A stretch of 64,000 nt of DNA from Paludibacter sp. (GTDB lineage: Bacteria; Bacteroidota; Bacteroidia; Bacteroidales; Paludibacteraceae), in assembly GCA_028710415.1 (NCBI GenBank), contig JAQTUE010000003.1, positions 186,001 to 250,000 on the forward strand, written 5' to 3'. The notes beneath the pieces were generated by a model. The model was not told the DNA's origin. It did not search any database and was given only the letters and a program-made list of their open reading frames with translations. Made by a program: the position numbers and the translations under genes. Of this stretch, positions 1 to 8,801 are shown in pieces (the first letter of the stretch is position 1; the number at the start of each line of letters is the position of its first letter).

Positions 1-1286
1 ATGCAAATCCTACTTATCAACAATTTGGGGCACATTGCGAATCGGTCATCAGCCAATGGACTTTTTACAGGAATATCTTTGCTAATTCACACAATAGAAA
101 CCCGTTGGCAAAAATAAACGAAGAGTTTATCAATAATGTGCATTATAACAATGAAGCCGGATTTACTACCCATACCAGTACAACATTTAAACATGATATT
201 GTAAATAATTATTTTGTTCATGGACCGGCTTCAACAAGTACCGATAATACCTGGTTTCAGGTTGATGCCAATCAAAGTATTTATTATTCCGGTAATTTGA
301 AGGATAAAAACCTGGATGGTATATTAAATGGAAGTGAAACTACTCCTTACTGGTATTCAGGTGTTGGCACGTTATTAACAGTACCCTGGTCTCCTTTGAC
401 TTCAATGATTCCAACCGTAAGTGCCCCTTCAGCTTATCGCATTGCCACTTCGTCAACCGGTACGCTTCCTTATGACCAAATGGATTCATTGATCATCAAC
501 CAGGTTAAAACACTCGGTTTAGGGACAGTGGGCTTTACAGCAGGAACGGTTGGCCCATCAGGTGGACTTTATACCGATCAGACACAATTGGGCCTTTCGA
601 ACAATGGCTATGGAATTATCCGCAGCGGTGTGAAGGATGTCGATTCTGATAATGACGGTATGCCCGATTATTGGGAAGTTGCCACCGGCTCGAATGTCAA
701 TGTCAATGATGCAATGACGATAGCCCCTGACGGATATTCATTGATTGAACATTACCTGAATTGGTTGGCTGGAATTCGTTCAGTATCTAAAATCAATGCT
801 TCAGTCGATATCGATCTGAATCAATTCACTGGTGGTTTCAGTTCTGTTTCTCCGGTTTTTGAGATCAGTAATAACCTGAATGGTACAGCGGTACTAACCA
901 ATAATCATACGGTGCATTTTATACCTGCTGCAAATTTCTCAGGATTGGGAGGATTTAAGTTCACTGTAACTGGATCGGATAACACTTCCTATACGGATTC
1001 TGTTGTTGTATTGGTTACAAATAACGTTTCGGACGGCATTAATGAGCTGAAAAATGCGGTCAGTATTTATCCTAATCCGGCATCTCATGTTCTTATATTA
1101 CAAAATACAGATGCCGCTACTTACGAGATTTATGATATTTCAGGAAGGCTGGCATTGAAAGGCCAAACCAAACAAGCAGGTTCGAATCAACAAATTGATA
1201 TTTCGAAACTAAATGATGGTGCTTTCATGCTAAAAGTTACAACCAACCATTCAAATTCATCTTTTAATTTTATCAAAAAGAATTAG
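1..1286 (+). CDS. Pectate lyase (PL1-like), 5'-truncated by window edge, T9SS-exported
   Basis: The reading frame is open from base 3 to the stop at 1284-1286, so about 427 residues of a longer protein are visible; the TTG at 105 is internal, not a start. The first visible residues run GAHCESVISQWTFYRNIF and then NRNPLAK, close to the RxPxxR motif of family 1 pectate lyases with Lys in place of the last Arg. About residues 215-230 hold an Asp-rich calcium-type segment (DSDNDGMPDYWE), followed by an Ig/cadherin-like stretch and a type A T9SS sorting domain (SIYPNPAS near the C-terminal third, ending FNFIKKN). PL1 enzymes cleave homogalacturonan by beta-elimination. The T9SS tail implies export to the surface or medium. 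It fits the pectin locus that follows. The family call rests on the short N-terminal part. Confidence 0.75.
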   Translation, partial: ANPTYQQFGAHCESVISQWTFYRNIFANSHNRNPLAKINEEFINNVHYNNEAGFTTHTSTTFKHDIVNNYFVHGPASTSTDNTWFQVDANQSIYYSGNLKDKNLDGILNGSETTPYWYSGVGTLLTVPWSPLTSMIPTVSAPSAYRIATSSTGTLPYDQMDSLIINQVKTLGLGTVGFTAGTVGPSGGLYTDQTQLGLSNNGYGIIRSGVKDVDSDNDGMPDYWEVATGSNVNVNDAMTIAPDGYSLIEHYLNWLAGIRSVSKINASVDIDLNQFTGGFSSVSPVFEISNNLNGTAVLTNNHTVHFIPAANFSGLGGFKFTVTGSDNTSYTDSVVVLVTNNVSDGINELKNAVSIYPNPASHVLILQNTDAATYEIYDISGRLALKGQTKQAGSNQQIDISKLNDGAFMLKVTTNHSNSSFNFIKKN

Positions 1287-1538
1287 AACAGATCTGAAAA
1301 TGGTATTAGAATCCGGTTGTAATAAATGATTTATTCATTTATGTCAACCGGATTTTAAATGCTTATATGTAAACTCTTTGGTCGATTCAACACGCAATTG
1401 TAAATTAGATTTGAATTGAATAATTCCAAAGAATAAAATCAAATAATAACAGTTTGAAATTAATACCGGATAGTCTTCAAAATCACAACTGAAAATCCCG
1501 AATGTCCACCAAATGCATCATTTGCCCCCTTCCATATA

Positions 1539-1592
1539 TTTCAAACCTTTCAAACCTTTCAAACTTTTCAAACTCTTCAAACTCTTCAAACA
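1539..1592. repeat. 9-bp tandem repeat (TTTCAAACC type)
   Basis: About six imperfect copies of a 9-base unit, TTTCAAACC drifting to CTTCAAACT, lie head to tail. A reverse-complement echo (GTTTGAGGTTTGAAGTTTGAG) lies at about 43407-43427 between trpB and trpE, so the motif is dispersed. It has no coding potential. Confidence 0.75.
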
Positions 1593-1617
1593 CGGAACGT
1601 TTTCTTGATGATATTGC

Positions 1618-1783
1618 CATGATGTTTTCATGATGTTGCACGTATTACGTGGTAGATACGTGGCAGATACGTATATGTCTCGTATATGTCCCGTGCCTAT
1701 AAAGGAGCGTAATATGTACGTATCTGCCGCATAAGGTTGCGGAAACTATAACGCAATACGTGCAACATCATGAAAACATCATG
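1618..1783. repeat. 166-bp element with 32-bp terminal inverted repeats and a nested stem
   Basis: The arms at 1618-1649 and 1752-1783 are reverse complements over 32 bases with one mismatch (core GATGTTTTCATGATGTTGCA). Inside, 1662-1673 (GGCAGATACGTA) and 1717-1728 form a second perfect 12-bp stem. The folded RNA or cruciform would be a long two-tier hairpin. Similar arms occur at 63294-63316 / 63446-63468. No transposase or ORF is inside, so this is a non-autonomous palindromic element of unknown origin. Confidence 0.85.
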
Positions 1784-1958
1784 TCATTGTCATAAAGAAT
1801 TAATGCATGGCTGCACTTCAACAGGTAGTAACTGCAGAAAATGTCAGAATCAAGATTGTTTTTGTCAAATAATCTATATATAGGATGTAGTATTGCAAGT
1901 ATTTTTGACTCGATAAGTAGTATCCTTGAATCTCATATTTTATTTAACTTCATAGTGC

Positions 1959-4145
1959 ATGAAAAAATTCCTCTCCTTCCTGTTCATTATTGCATTTTGT
2001 TCTGTTTCAGTTGGTTCTTTAAGAGCTGACAACCGGCAGATGGAATACCTTAACCGTGGCCTTGTGGCTGTTAAAGTCAGCAATGGAGTATTTCTCAGTT
2101 GGAGGTTATTGGGAAATGATGCAAAGAATATTGCCTTTAATATCTACAAAAATAAAACGACACTTGTAAATTCCACTCCGCTTACTACTGTTACCAATTA
2201 TGCGGATGCAAGTGGATTATTGACTGACACCTATACCATCAGGCCAGTTTTGAATAATGTGGAAGATCTGACAGAAAGTAATTCAATCGTTACTCCCTGG
2301 CAACAACAATACAAATCAATCCAGTTGAACCGTCCGGCGAATGGACGGACAACTCCAAACAAATATGGAAGCACCGGAAAAGCTGCAACGGGGAGTTATC
2401 CTCAAGGCCAGCCTTACGGATATTCACCAAACGATTGCAGCGTAGGCGATGTAGATGGTGATGGCGAATATGAAATTATTGTAAAATGGGATCCGTCCAA
2501 TTCACAGGATAATTCGTACTATGGTATTACCGGAAAAGTGTATCTGGATGCCTACAAATTGGATGGAACACAATTATGGCGCATCGATTTAGGTAAAAAT
2601 ATACGTGCCGGGGCGCACTATACTCAATTTCTGGTATACGATTTTGATGGTGATGGATTGGCTGAGTTAATCTGCAAGACAGCTCCCGGGACTATCGATG
2701 GCAAGGGTCACAATGTAATCATGAATACCGACGACCCGAATGCCGATTACCGAAACATTGATACCACGCAGATCACCGGTTCCAGAATGCTGGGCACCAT
2801 CCAGACCGGACCTGAATACCTTACCCTGTTTGATGGAAAAACAGGAGCAGAACTGAATACAATTGCATATAATCCTCTTCGGGGCAGTTCGTCCTGGGGC
2901 GATACGTATGGAAATCGTAGCGACCGCTTCCTGGCCTGTGTAGCTTATCTGGATGGTGTTCATCCAAGTGCGGTAATGTGCCGTGGATATTATACCCGTG
3001 CTTGTTTAGCCGCCTTTGATGTGAAAGATAAAAAACTGGTTCAGCGTTGGTTCCATGATTCGGGGAATACTGCCGGGGTGGGTGGTTTCGGACAGGGGAA
3101 TCATAATTTAAGTGTTGGGGATGTGAACGGGGATGGAAAAGATGAAATTATTTATGGGTCGAGTGCCATCAATAATGATGGTACCCTGCTTTATAGTACA
3201 GGATTGGGTCATGGGGATGCCATGCATGTATCCGATTTAGATCCCGACAGACCGGGATTGGAGGTATGGGATGTTCATGAAGATGCTGCTTCTGCTTACC
3301 GTTGGGAAATGCATGATGCTGCCACCGGTTCAATTGTTTGGGGAGGAAATGTGGCCGGGGATAATGGCCGTGGATGTTCCGCTGATATTGATGCCAGGTA
3401 CCGTGGATTTGAAATGTGGAGCTCATTAAGTACAGGAACCTATTCCTGTAAAGGAGTACAAATATCAACTTCAAAACCATCCGCTGATAATTTCAGGGTA
3501 TACTGGGATGGGGATTTGCAGGATGAATTACTGGACGGGGTAAAAATCACAAAGTGGACAGGCAGTGGAACTTCAACGTTATTGACTGCCAGCGGTGTCT
3601 CTTCTTGCAACAGTACCAAAGCTACTCCTAACCTGAGTGCCGATATCCTGGGAGACTGGCGGGAAGAAGTCCTGTTATGGGAAACTTCGGATTCCAGTAA
3701 ATTGCGGATCTATACTACTACAATACCGACCACTAACAGGTTGTACACATTGATGCACGATCCGGTTTACAGATTGGGGATAGCCTGGCAAAACGCTGCA
3801 TACAATCAACCACCTCATTTGGGATTTTATATCGGCGATGGGTTGGATAATGTTCCGCAACCAACCATGTATACACCAAGGTATGATCCGTTGGCTATAA
3901 GTGACGTACAGAATATATCTTCACAACATGCAGTGATTTATAAATCGGGTGAATCAGTGATCATAAATTCTTCAGAACTCATTCATTCGGTTTCGGTATA
4001 TTCTTTATTAGGAAAATTAGTGTTACAGCTAAATGGAGTTGAAAGACAAGAATATAATTTCAAATGTCCAATCAGTGAAAAAGTTTTAGTCGTAAAAGTG
4101 AATACTGATTCGGGAGTTCAAGTGGCTAAAATAATAAATTATTAA
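1959..4145 (+). CDS. Rhamnogalacturonan endolyase (PL11), T9SS-exported
   Basis: This 728-residue protein matches family 11 polysaccharide lyases (YesW/RhiE type), which cleave the rhamnose-galacturonate backbone of RG-I by beta-elimination. A signal peptide covers about residues 1-23 (MKKFLSFLFIIAFCSVSVGS). The mature N-terminus (RQMEYLNRGLVAV, then FLSWRLLG) is typical of the family. Three calcium-loop-like motifs of the DxDGDG type are visible: DVDGDGEYE, DFDGDGLAE and DVNGDGKDE. The last 80 residues look like a T9SS sorting domain (SVSVYSLLGKLVL, ending VAKIINY), so the enzyme is probably surface-attached or secreted. The ATG at 1959 opens directly on the signal peptide. Its products would feed the GH105, GH28 and GH106 enzymes downstream. 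Confidence 0.92.
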   Translation: MKKFLSFLFIIAFCSVSVGSLRADNRQMEYLNRGLVAVKVSNGVFLSWRLLGNDAKNIAFNIYKNKTTLVNSTPLTTVTNYADASGLLTDTYTIRPVLNNVEDLTESNSIVTPWQQQYKSIQLNRPANGRTTPNKYGSTGKAATGSYPQGQPYGYSPNDCSVGDVDGDGEYEIIVKWDPSNSQDNSYYGITGKVYLDAYKLDGTQLWRIDLGKNIRAGAHYTQFLVYDFDGDGLAELICKTAPGTIDGKGHNVIMNTDDPNADYRNIDTTQITGSRMLGTIQTGPEYLTLFDGKTGAELNTIAYNPLRGSSSWGDTYGNRSDRFLACVAYLDGVHPSAVMCRGYYTRACLAAFDVKDKKLVQRWFHDSGNTAGVGGFGQGNHNLSVGDVNGDGKDEIIYGSSAINNDGTLLYSTGLGHGDAMHVSDLDPDRPGLEVWDVHEDAASAYRWEMHDAATGSIVWGGNVAGDNGRGCSADIDARYRGFEMWSSLSTGTYSCKGVQISTSKPSADNFRVYWDGDLQDELLDGVKITKWTGSGTSTLLTASGVSSCNSTKATPNLSADILGDWREEVLLWETSDSSKLRIYTTTIPTTNRLYTLMHDPVYRLGIAWQNAAYNQPPHLGFYIGDGLDNVPQPTMYTPRYDPLAISDVQNISSQHAVIYKSGESVIINSSELIHSVSVYSLLGKLVLQLNGVERQEYNFKCPISEKVLVVKVNTDSGVQVAKIINY

Positions 4146-4163
4146 GTGGCAATTATTGACACT

Positions 4164-4213
4164 AAAAAATACCCTGTTATCTCAATTTTATGAGATAAGA
4201 GGGTATTTTTTTG
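4164..4213 (+). terminator. Rho-independent terminator after the PL11 gene
   Basis: A long stem (AAATACCCTGTTATCTCA pairing with TGAGATAAGAGGGTATTT, one mismatch) closes on a short loop and runs into a T7 tract. It lies 18 bases after the PL11 stop and separates it from the convergent GH105 gene. Confidence 0.88.
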
Positions 4214-4367
4214 TTGTAAAAGTATCTGCAAAGCCCTCAAGAGGTCAAGCTGTCTGATCTTAATGATGTGTTTTAATCTGAGATTACAGATTCTTAATCA
4301 GGTTGACCGGCTAATACTCAGGATATTTCTATCAGATACAGTAAATTTTTAGCTTTAGTAATAATTT

Positions 4368-5666
4368 CTATTGCCCGATTTTGTCATATTGAGATTCAGC
4401 TTTAATCTCTTGGTATTTTGGTGCATCCATCATTTCAACTAATGCGCGTAGTACAGGACCTTCACCCATAGGGTCGTTTTCCTGCGTAGGACGGGTATAA
4501 TAGTACTGAAGGGAAGGCATAATGCCGGTGCCAACACAAATGGCTGTTACATCGCCTGCAGGAGTGATTTTTGACATCATACCTTTCAATCCCTGTTCTG
4601 CCACATAAATAAAATCAGGATGGAGCCAGCCTTCCCTGACACCACGGGCTATTCCAAAGACAAACATGGCTGTACCGGTAATTTCATCATAGGAATCTTC
4701 TTTGTCGAGTAATTGATGCCACAGTCCGCTCTTACCCTGATATCGTGCAACTCCGGAAGCTTGTTGCTGAAAGTTTTTAATAACAGCATTTCTCATGGGA
4801 TGATTTTTAGGCATCCGTGATAATAAATCAGCCTGGGCCATGAACAACCAACCGTTTGCACGGCTCCAATGAGCCACACCATGTTCTTTGTTGTCGGTGT
4901 TGTAACAATGATAGTAAATTTGCTTTTCAGGGCACCAGAGGTATTTGTTGTATTTCAACACCTGATTGGCAGCATCTGTAAAGTATTTCTTATCACCTGT
5001 AAATTGTCCCATCCTGGATAAAAATGAAATTGCCATAAACGAATCATCTGCCCAAATGGTGTTTTCATGAGGCCAAATCCGGGCAATAGTACCATCTTTT
5101 AAGCGGGGTTCGGATTTATCCAAATGTAAGGCTGTTTCTTTTATATATTCTAAAAAAGCATTGTTTGAATGTCGTTGTTGAAGTTCAATTAAACAAGCTC
5201 CCAACGGTCCATTATCATCAAGCCTTTTACCCCTGAAAAGCATACCCCAGCTTATATTCCGAATAGCATCCCAGCCCCCTTCAGCTAATGTCTTGTCATA
5301 AAGATTATGATAATATTCATAATTGCCATCATTGAATACGAAATTCATATTTTTCAAGACATATTTTTCATATTTTTTGTCGTTCAGCTTGTCGCTGAGT
5401 TCCAAAAGGGCTATGTCAGTTACACCGTTTGAATAATGCCATTGATTGTATTTCGACTGAACTTTAATGTCTTTTGATAGAGGCAGATCTTTAACACAAG
5501 TGTATGTTTCGCCCGTCTTCTTATTCTCAAATAAATAACTTGTAGAGTTTAGTATCCGGTTTGCTATTTTTATTGCTGTTTCACGGGCTGTCATGTTGTT
5601 TTGTGCATCAGAAGTCGATATACCAGTGATAACTAAGGCAAATAGAAAGAAGATTTTTGATTTCAT
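4368..5666 (-). CDS. Unsaturated rhamnogalacturonyl hydrolase (GH105), exported
   Basis: The 432-residue protein begins with a signal peptide (MKSKIFFLFALVITGISTSDAQ). The (alpha/alpha)6-barrel family GH105/GH88 is indicated by WADDSFM at residues 205-211, whose Asp matches the catalytic Asp of YteR-type enzymes, by LDDNGPLGA near 149-157, and by WSRANGW at 267-273. GH105 enzymes remove the 4,5-unsaturated galacturonate left at the non-reducing end of lyase products, releasing a rhamnose-terminated oligosaccharide. The probable site is the periplasm. The gene has its own promoter just upstream and converges with PL11. It has no T9SS tail. Confidence 0.92.
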   Translation of the reverse strand: MKSKIFFLFALVITGISTSDAQNNMTARETAIKIANRILNSTSYLFENKKTGETYTCVKDLPLSKDIKVQSKYNQWHYSNGVTDIALLELSDKLNDKKYEKYVLKNMNFVFNDGNYEYYHNLYDKTLAEGGWDAIRNISWGMLFRGKRLDDNGPLGACLIELQQRHSNNAFLEYIKETALHLDKSEPRLKDGTIARIWPHENTIWADDSFMAISFLSRMGQFTGDKKYFTDAANQVLKYNKYLWCPEKQIYYHCYNTDNKEHGVAHWSRANGWLFMAQADLLSRMPKNHPMRNAVIKNFQQQASGVARYQGKSGLWHQLLDKEDSYDEITGTAMFVFGIARGVREGWLHPDFIYVAEQGLKGMMSKITPAGDVTAICVGTGIMPSLQYYYTRPTQENDPMGEGPVLRALVEMMDAPKYQEIKAESQYDKIGQ

Positions 5667-5690
5667 TCGGTTTAAATTTTATACAACTTG

Positions 5691-5720
5691 CAAATATACA
5701 TATTAAAAGTTTAAGCAAAA
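5691..5720 (-). promoter_or_regulatory. Promoter of the GH105 gene
   Basis: On the minus strand TATATTTG (5691-5698) matches the Bacteroidota -7 box TAnnTTTG, with TTTTGC 16 bases upstream (5715-5720). It lies 25 bases before the GH105 start and overlaps the T tract of the rhaT terminator. Confidence 0.6.
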
Positions 5721-5760
5721 AGAGTTCAATATTCATCCGGTGAATGAAATATTGAACTCT
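5715..5760 (-). terminator. Terminator after rhaT
   Basis: AGAGTTCAATAT (5721-5732) pairs perfectly with ATATTGAACTCT (5749-5760), and the stem extends inward with one bulged base. On the minus strand a T run follows. It sits 66 bases beyond the rhaT stop. Confidence 0.75.
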
Positions 5761-5826
5761 TCGAATAATTATAGTAAGACAAACACTATTTTCATAAATT
5801 AATTGGAAAATAGAGTTGAATTGTTT

Positions 5827-6858
5827 TTAAAATAGATTTGGTATAACCAGTGAGATAATTAGTATACACATTCCAAGTACCAAAACAGCAATCGTTTTGT
5901 TGGTAACGCCTTTCCATTCTTTGAGCAAAATACCCCAGACATTGCTAAATGTAATATTTAACGACATGAGGATACTCCATGAAAATGCCATCATGACACT
6001 TCCTTCGGTGAAATAGCTTTTACCCATTGCCAACCCAAAAAACTGGGAATACCAAAGTATACCGGCCAAGGCACAAAATAAAATGTTATTGACAAATACT
6101 CCTCCGGAAACACTAAAGTAATCTGTTATGGTTTTATTTTTAATGTTTTGGAAAATGCAATAGATAGCATTTGTGAGGAAGCCCCCTGCAGTTATTATCA
6201 AAATAGCCGGCAAACCTGCAAATAATGATTTTGTGCCCATGGCAATAACTGCTAATTTAATTGGCTCAGCCGATTCCAGCCCAAGACTGAAACATGCACT
6301 CATAACACCTGCCAGCAAAGCAACCAACAACCCTTTTCCTAAAGCAAAATCTTTCACTGCTGCTTTCTTCTGCTCATCAGTCATATTTTTTGACCGTAGA
6401 CTTCCGGCAAATCCAATTACAGCAATACCAGCAATAGCAATACTTACTCCGATCAGTAACAAGAGACCTTTGCCTGACAATAAATCCGTTCCGTTCATTA
6501 ATGCAGGAATAATCGTTCCAAATGCAGAACAAGTACCCAGGGCAATGGATTGACCCAAAGCAACTCCTAAATAGCGCATGCTTAATCCAAATGTCAATCC
6601 GCCGATTCCCCATAACATTCCAAAAAACAGGGCGTGGAATGCTGCTCCATTTCCGGATGAAAGAATTTCTATCAGGGAATGTCCCTCTGGGACTGCCAGT
6701 AATGCACCAAGATAAGGAAAAAGTAACCAGGCAAAAATACCCTGTACCAACCAAAAACTTTCCCAAGCCCAGCTTTTTACTTTTTTAATAGGTACGTATG
6801 AACTTGATTGTCCCATACTTCCAATAGCAATAATGAATAATCCGAGAAGTGTGTTCAT
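5827..6858 (-). CDS. rhaT: L-rhamnose:proton symporter RhaT
   Basis: A 343-residue, very hydrophobic protein of about ten membrane segments. It opens with MNTLLGLFIIAIGSMGQSSS and SYVPIKKVKSWAWESFWLVQG, the start characteristic of RhaT, followed by a Gly-rich GIGGLTFGLSMRYLGVALG segment. RhaT imports L-rhamnose across the inner membrane with protons. It lies downstream of rhaA on the same strand and has its own likely promoter at 6938-6967. A second RhaT paralogue lies at 37513-38577. The start codon is the obvious ATG, since the N-terminal helix begins at once. Confidence 0.93.
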   Translation of the reverse strand: MNTLLGLFIIAIGSMGQSSSYVPIKKVKSWAWESFWLVQGIFAWLLFPYLGALLAVPEGHSLIEILSSGNGAAFHALFFGMLWGIGGLTFGLSMRYLGVALGQSIALGTCSAFGTIIPALMNGTDLLSGKGLLLLIGVSIAIAGIAVIGFAGSLRSKNMTDEQKKAAVKDFALGKGLLVALLAGVMSACFSLGLESAEPIKLAVIAMGTKSLFAGLPAILIITAGGFLTNAIYCIFQNIKNKTITDYFSVSGGVFVNNILFCALAGILWYSQFFGLAMGKSYFTEGSVMMAFSWSILMSLNITFSNVWGILLKEWKGVTNKTIAVLVLGMCILIISLVIPNLF

Positions 6859-6937
6859 GATTTTCGTTTTACAATTTACATCTTAATTTATAAATTAAGA
6901 TAGAAAACCGGAGATGAATATTAAGTTAGATAAAAGG

Positions 6938-6967
6938 CAAAGTTATAACAAATGACACAATAGCCAA
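6938..6967 (-). promoter_or_regulatory. Promoter of rhaT
   Basis: On the minus strand TAACTTTG (6938-6945) fits TAnnTTTG, with TTG 19 bases upstream (6965-6967). It lies about 80 bases before the rhaT start. The -33 element falls inside the hairpin that follows rhaA. Confidence 0.55.
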
Positions 6968-7004
6968 CACCTGAATAAAATATCCCGGTGTTTTCTATCG
7001 TGTC
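6953..7004 (-). terminator. Hairpin after rhaA (possible weak terminator)
   Basis: Minus-strand bases 7004 to 6953 fold with an outer stem (TGACAC...GTGTCA extending through ATAG/CTAT) and an inner stem (AACACC/GGTGTT). No clean T tract follows, so termination may be partial and rhaT may be read both from rhaA and from its own promoter. Confidence 0.45.
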
Positions 7005-7019
7005 AGTAATCATAAATTA

Positions 7020-8285
7020 TTATACACGTTTAGACGTAGTGTCTTTTTCGTATTGTTGAATTTCAGCAATGTATGCATTCCCTGCTGTAACACCATTTTT
7101 TGAACAATAATAGTCATATACAGCGGCCCAAGGCATTGATTTTAATTCTTCCAACAGAGCAAGACGTTCAAAGTTTTGACCGTTAGCTTCAAAAGTACGT
7201 AGTTGGTCAATTGGCTCCAGTAATGCCTGTAACAATGCTTTTTGGGTAGCGCGGACACCAATTACATAAGCACCGATGCGGTTGATAGAAGCATCAAAGT
7301 AATCTAATCCAATATGAACACGATCAAGCGCATTCGCACGTACAATTTCCTGAGTTAAGTGTAATAATTCATCATCAAGAATTACAACGTGGTCGCTATC
7401 CCAACGAACAGGACGACTTACATGTAACATGATTTCAGGTAAAAACAGCAACAGGGAAGATATTTTATCCGAAATTACTTCAGTAGGGTGGAAGTGTCCG
7501 GCATCCAGGGTAACTACCATGTTATTCTTAGCACCATATGCCAGATAAAATTCATGTGAACCAACTGTATAACTTTCTAACCCGATTCCGAATAATTTTG
7601 ATTCAATGCAATCAACCAGGTACTTGGTATCAATTTTCTCAGCCAATACTGTATCCAATGCATATTTCAGATTGGCACGATAAGCCAGACGATTCACGGT
7701 ACGATCTTTACTTCCATCAGGAACCCAGATATTATGAATACAGGCAGAACCTTGTTGGCGTCCAATTTCAGCAGCGATATGCCTGCAACGACGTAAGTGT
7801 TCCATCCAGAATGATTGAATATCTTTATCCGGGTTACTCAAAGTAAGACCGGATTCCGATTTAGGGTGTGAAAAGAAGGTGGAATTGAAATCAAGTTTCA
7901 CCCCAACTTTATTTGCCCAATCAATCCAACTTTGAAAATGTTTAGGTTCAATTTGATCACGATCTACAAATTCGCTACCAAAATCGCCATAAATAGCGTG
8001 TAAATTCAGACGATGTTTACCGGGAAGCAAAGTCAAAACCTTTTCAATATCAGTTCTTAATTCTTCAATGGTTCTGGAACTTCCCGGATAATTTCCGGTT
8101 GCTTGAATTCCACCTGTCAGGTCACCTGATGAAACTTCAAAACCTTTTACATCATCGGCTTGCCAGCAATGCAGTGATATAGGAAGTTTATCCAATTGTT
8201 CTACGGCCTTGTTTACATCAACGCCGATTGCTGCATATTGAGCTACAGCTAATTCGTAAGCTTTATTAATTTGTTCGTTTGACAT
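7020..8285 (-). CDS. rhaA: L-rhamnose isomerase
   Basis: The 421-residue cytoplasmic protein is recognised as L-rhamnose isomerase, which converts L-rhamnose to L-rhamnulose using divalent metal. Diagnostic segments are ISLHCWQADDVKGFE near residue 36, the GIQATGNYPG run, LNLHAIYGDFG near residue 95, and TLDAGHFHPTE near residue 260, which carries metal-binding Asp and His. The length agrees with the family (about 415-420). rhaB kinase and rhaD aldolase are not in the window, so later steps are encoded elsewhere. It lies with rhaT inside the RG-I locus, supporting use of RG-I-derived rhamnose. Confidence 0.95.
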   Translation of the reverse strand: MSNEQINKAYELAVAQYAAIGVDVNKAVEQLDKLPISLHCWQADDVKGFEVSSGDLTGGIQATGNYPGSSRTIEELRTDIEKVLTLLPGKHRLNLHAIYGDFGSEFVDRDQIEPKHFQSWIDWANKVGVKLDFNSTFFSHPKSESGLTLSNPDKDIQSFWMEHLRRCRHIAAEIGRQQGSACIHNIWVPDGSKDRTVNRLAYRANLKYALDTVLAEKIDTKYLVDCIESKLFGIGLESYTVGSHEFYLAYGAKNNMVVTLDAGHFHPTEVISDKISSLLLFLPEIMLHVSRPVRWDSDHVVILDDELLHLTQEIVRANALDRVHIGLDYFDASINRIGAYVIGVRATQKALLQALLEPIDQLRTFEANGQNFERLALLEELKSMPWAAVYDYYCSKNGVTAGNAYIAEIQQYEKDTTSKRV

Positions 8286-8801
8286 GATAGTAATTTGTTA
8301 TTGTTTTTTGGTTATTTATTTTAAGCCTTATATTTTGTTTAACTTTAATTCGAAACTGTCATCGTTCTTATACTGAAATATTTAAAAGTGCAAACTGCCT
8401 TTTATTTTTCGATTGCTCTTAGTCTTGATTAAGGTCGAAAAACAACTGTATTGGCAACCTAATAATTGTCATTGGAAAAATTTACCTTATCTGATTTAGG
8501 AAAGTTTTTTTGCACCAACATCATTCTATCCTAAAAAAAACAGGAAATTTGTTTTTGCGCTATAATTGCTGAAGAAGTGTGCATAGAAATAATGCTGCAA
8601 TTAAGTAAATGAGTTTCTTCAGTAAATATAGATTTTGATTTGACAAATATATGCTTTTAGATGAATTGAATAATTATTTTTTTTGATGTTATAGATATGG
8701 TTTTTGGTAGAATCAACATAATTAATTGAATTTGCAAATCAATTTTTCCATTCATTGAATAAGCGCTACTTAATATCAATAAATTATTTAAAAGACCTGA
8801 T
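8286..8801. other. 516-bp spacer upstream of rhaA
   Basis: No gene is seen. A minus-strand TATATTTG at 8644-8651 is a possible -7 box for rhaA and would give a leader of about 350 bases; the rest is AT-rich. I recognise no riboswitch fold and no terminator for the GH28 gene that ends at 8802. Confidence 0.5.
8644..8651 (-). promoter_or_regulatory. Possible -7 box for rhaA
   Basis: TATATTTG on the minus strand matches the Bacteroidota -7 consensus, but no clear -33 TTTG is spaced correctly, and the implied 5' leader is long. Confidence 0.35.

Larger units (their letters stand above)
1287..1958. other. Intergenic region with 9-bp tandem repeats and a long inverted repeat
   Basis: No credible gene lies in these 672 bases; a 62-codon frame at 1841-2029 runs out of phase into the next gene and has no family features. 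The stretch holds a 9-bp tandem array (TTTCAAACC type, about 1539-1592) and a 166-bp inverted-repeat element at 1618-1783, listed separately. The upstream region of the PL11 gene (about 1800-1958) must hold its promoter, but I see no clean TAnnTTTG box. Confidence 0.6.

Noticed and set aside
1841-2029. 62-codon ORF before the PL11 gene
   Set aside because: It overlaps the PL11 signal peptide in another frame, is rich in Phe, Leu and Ser by chance, and has no recognisable features.
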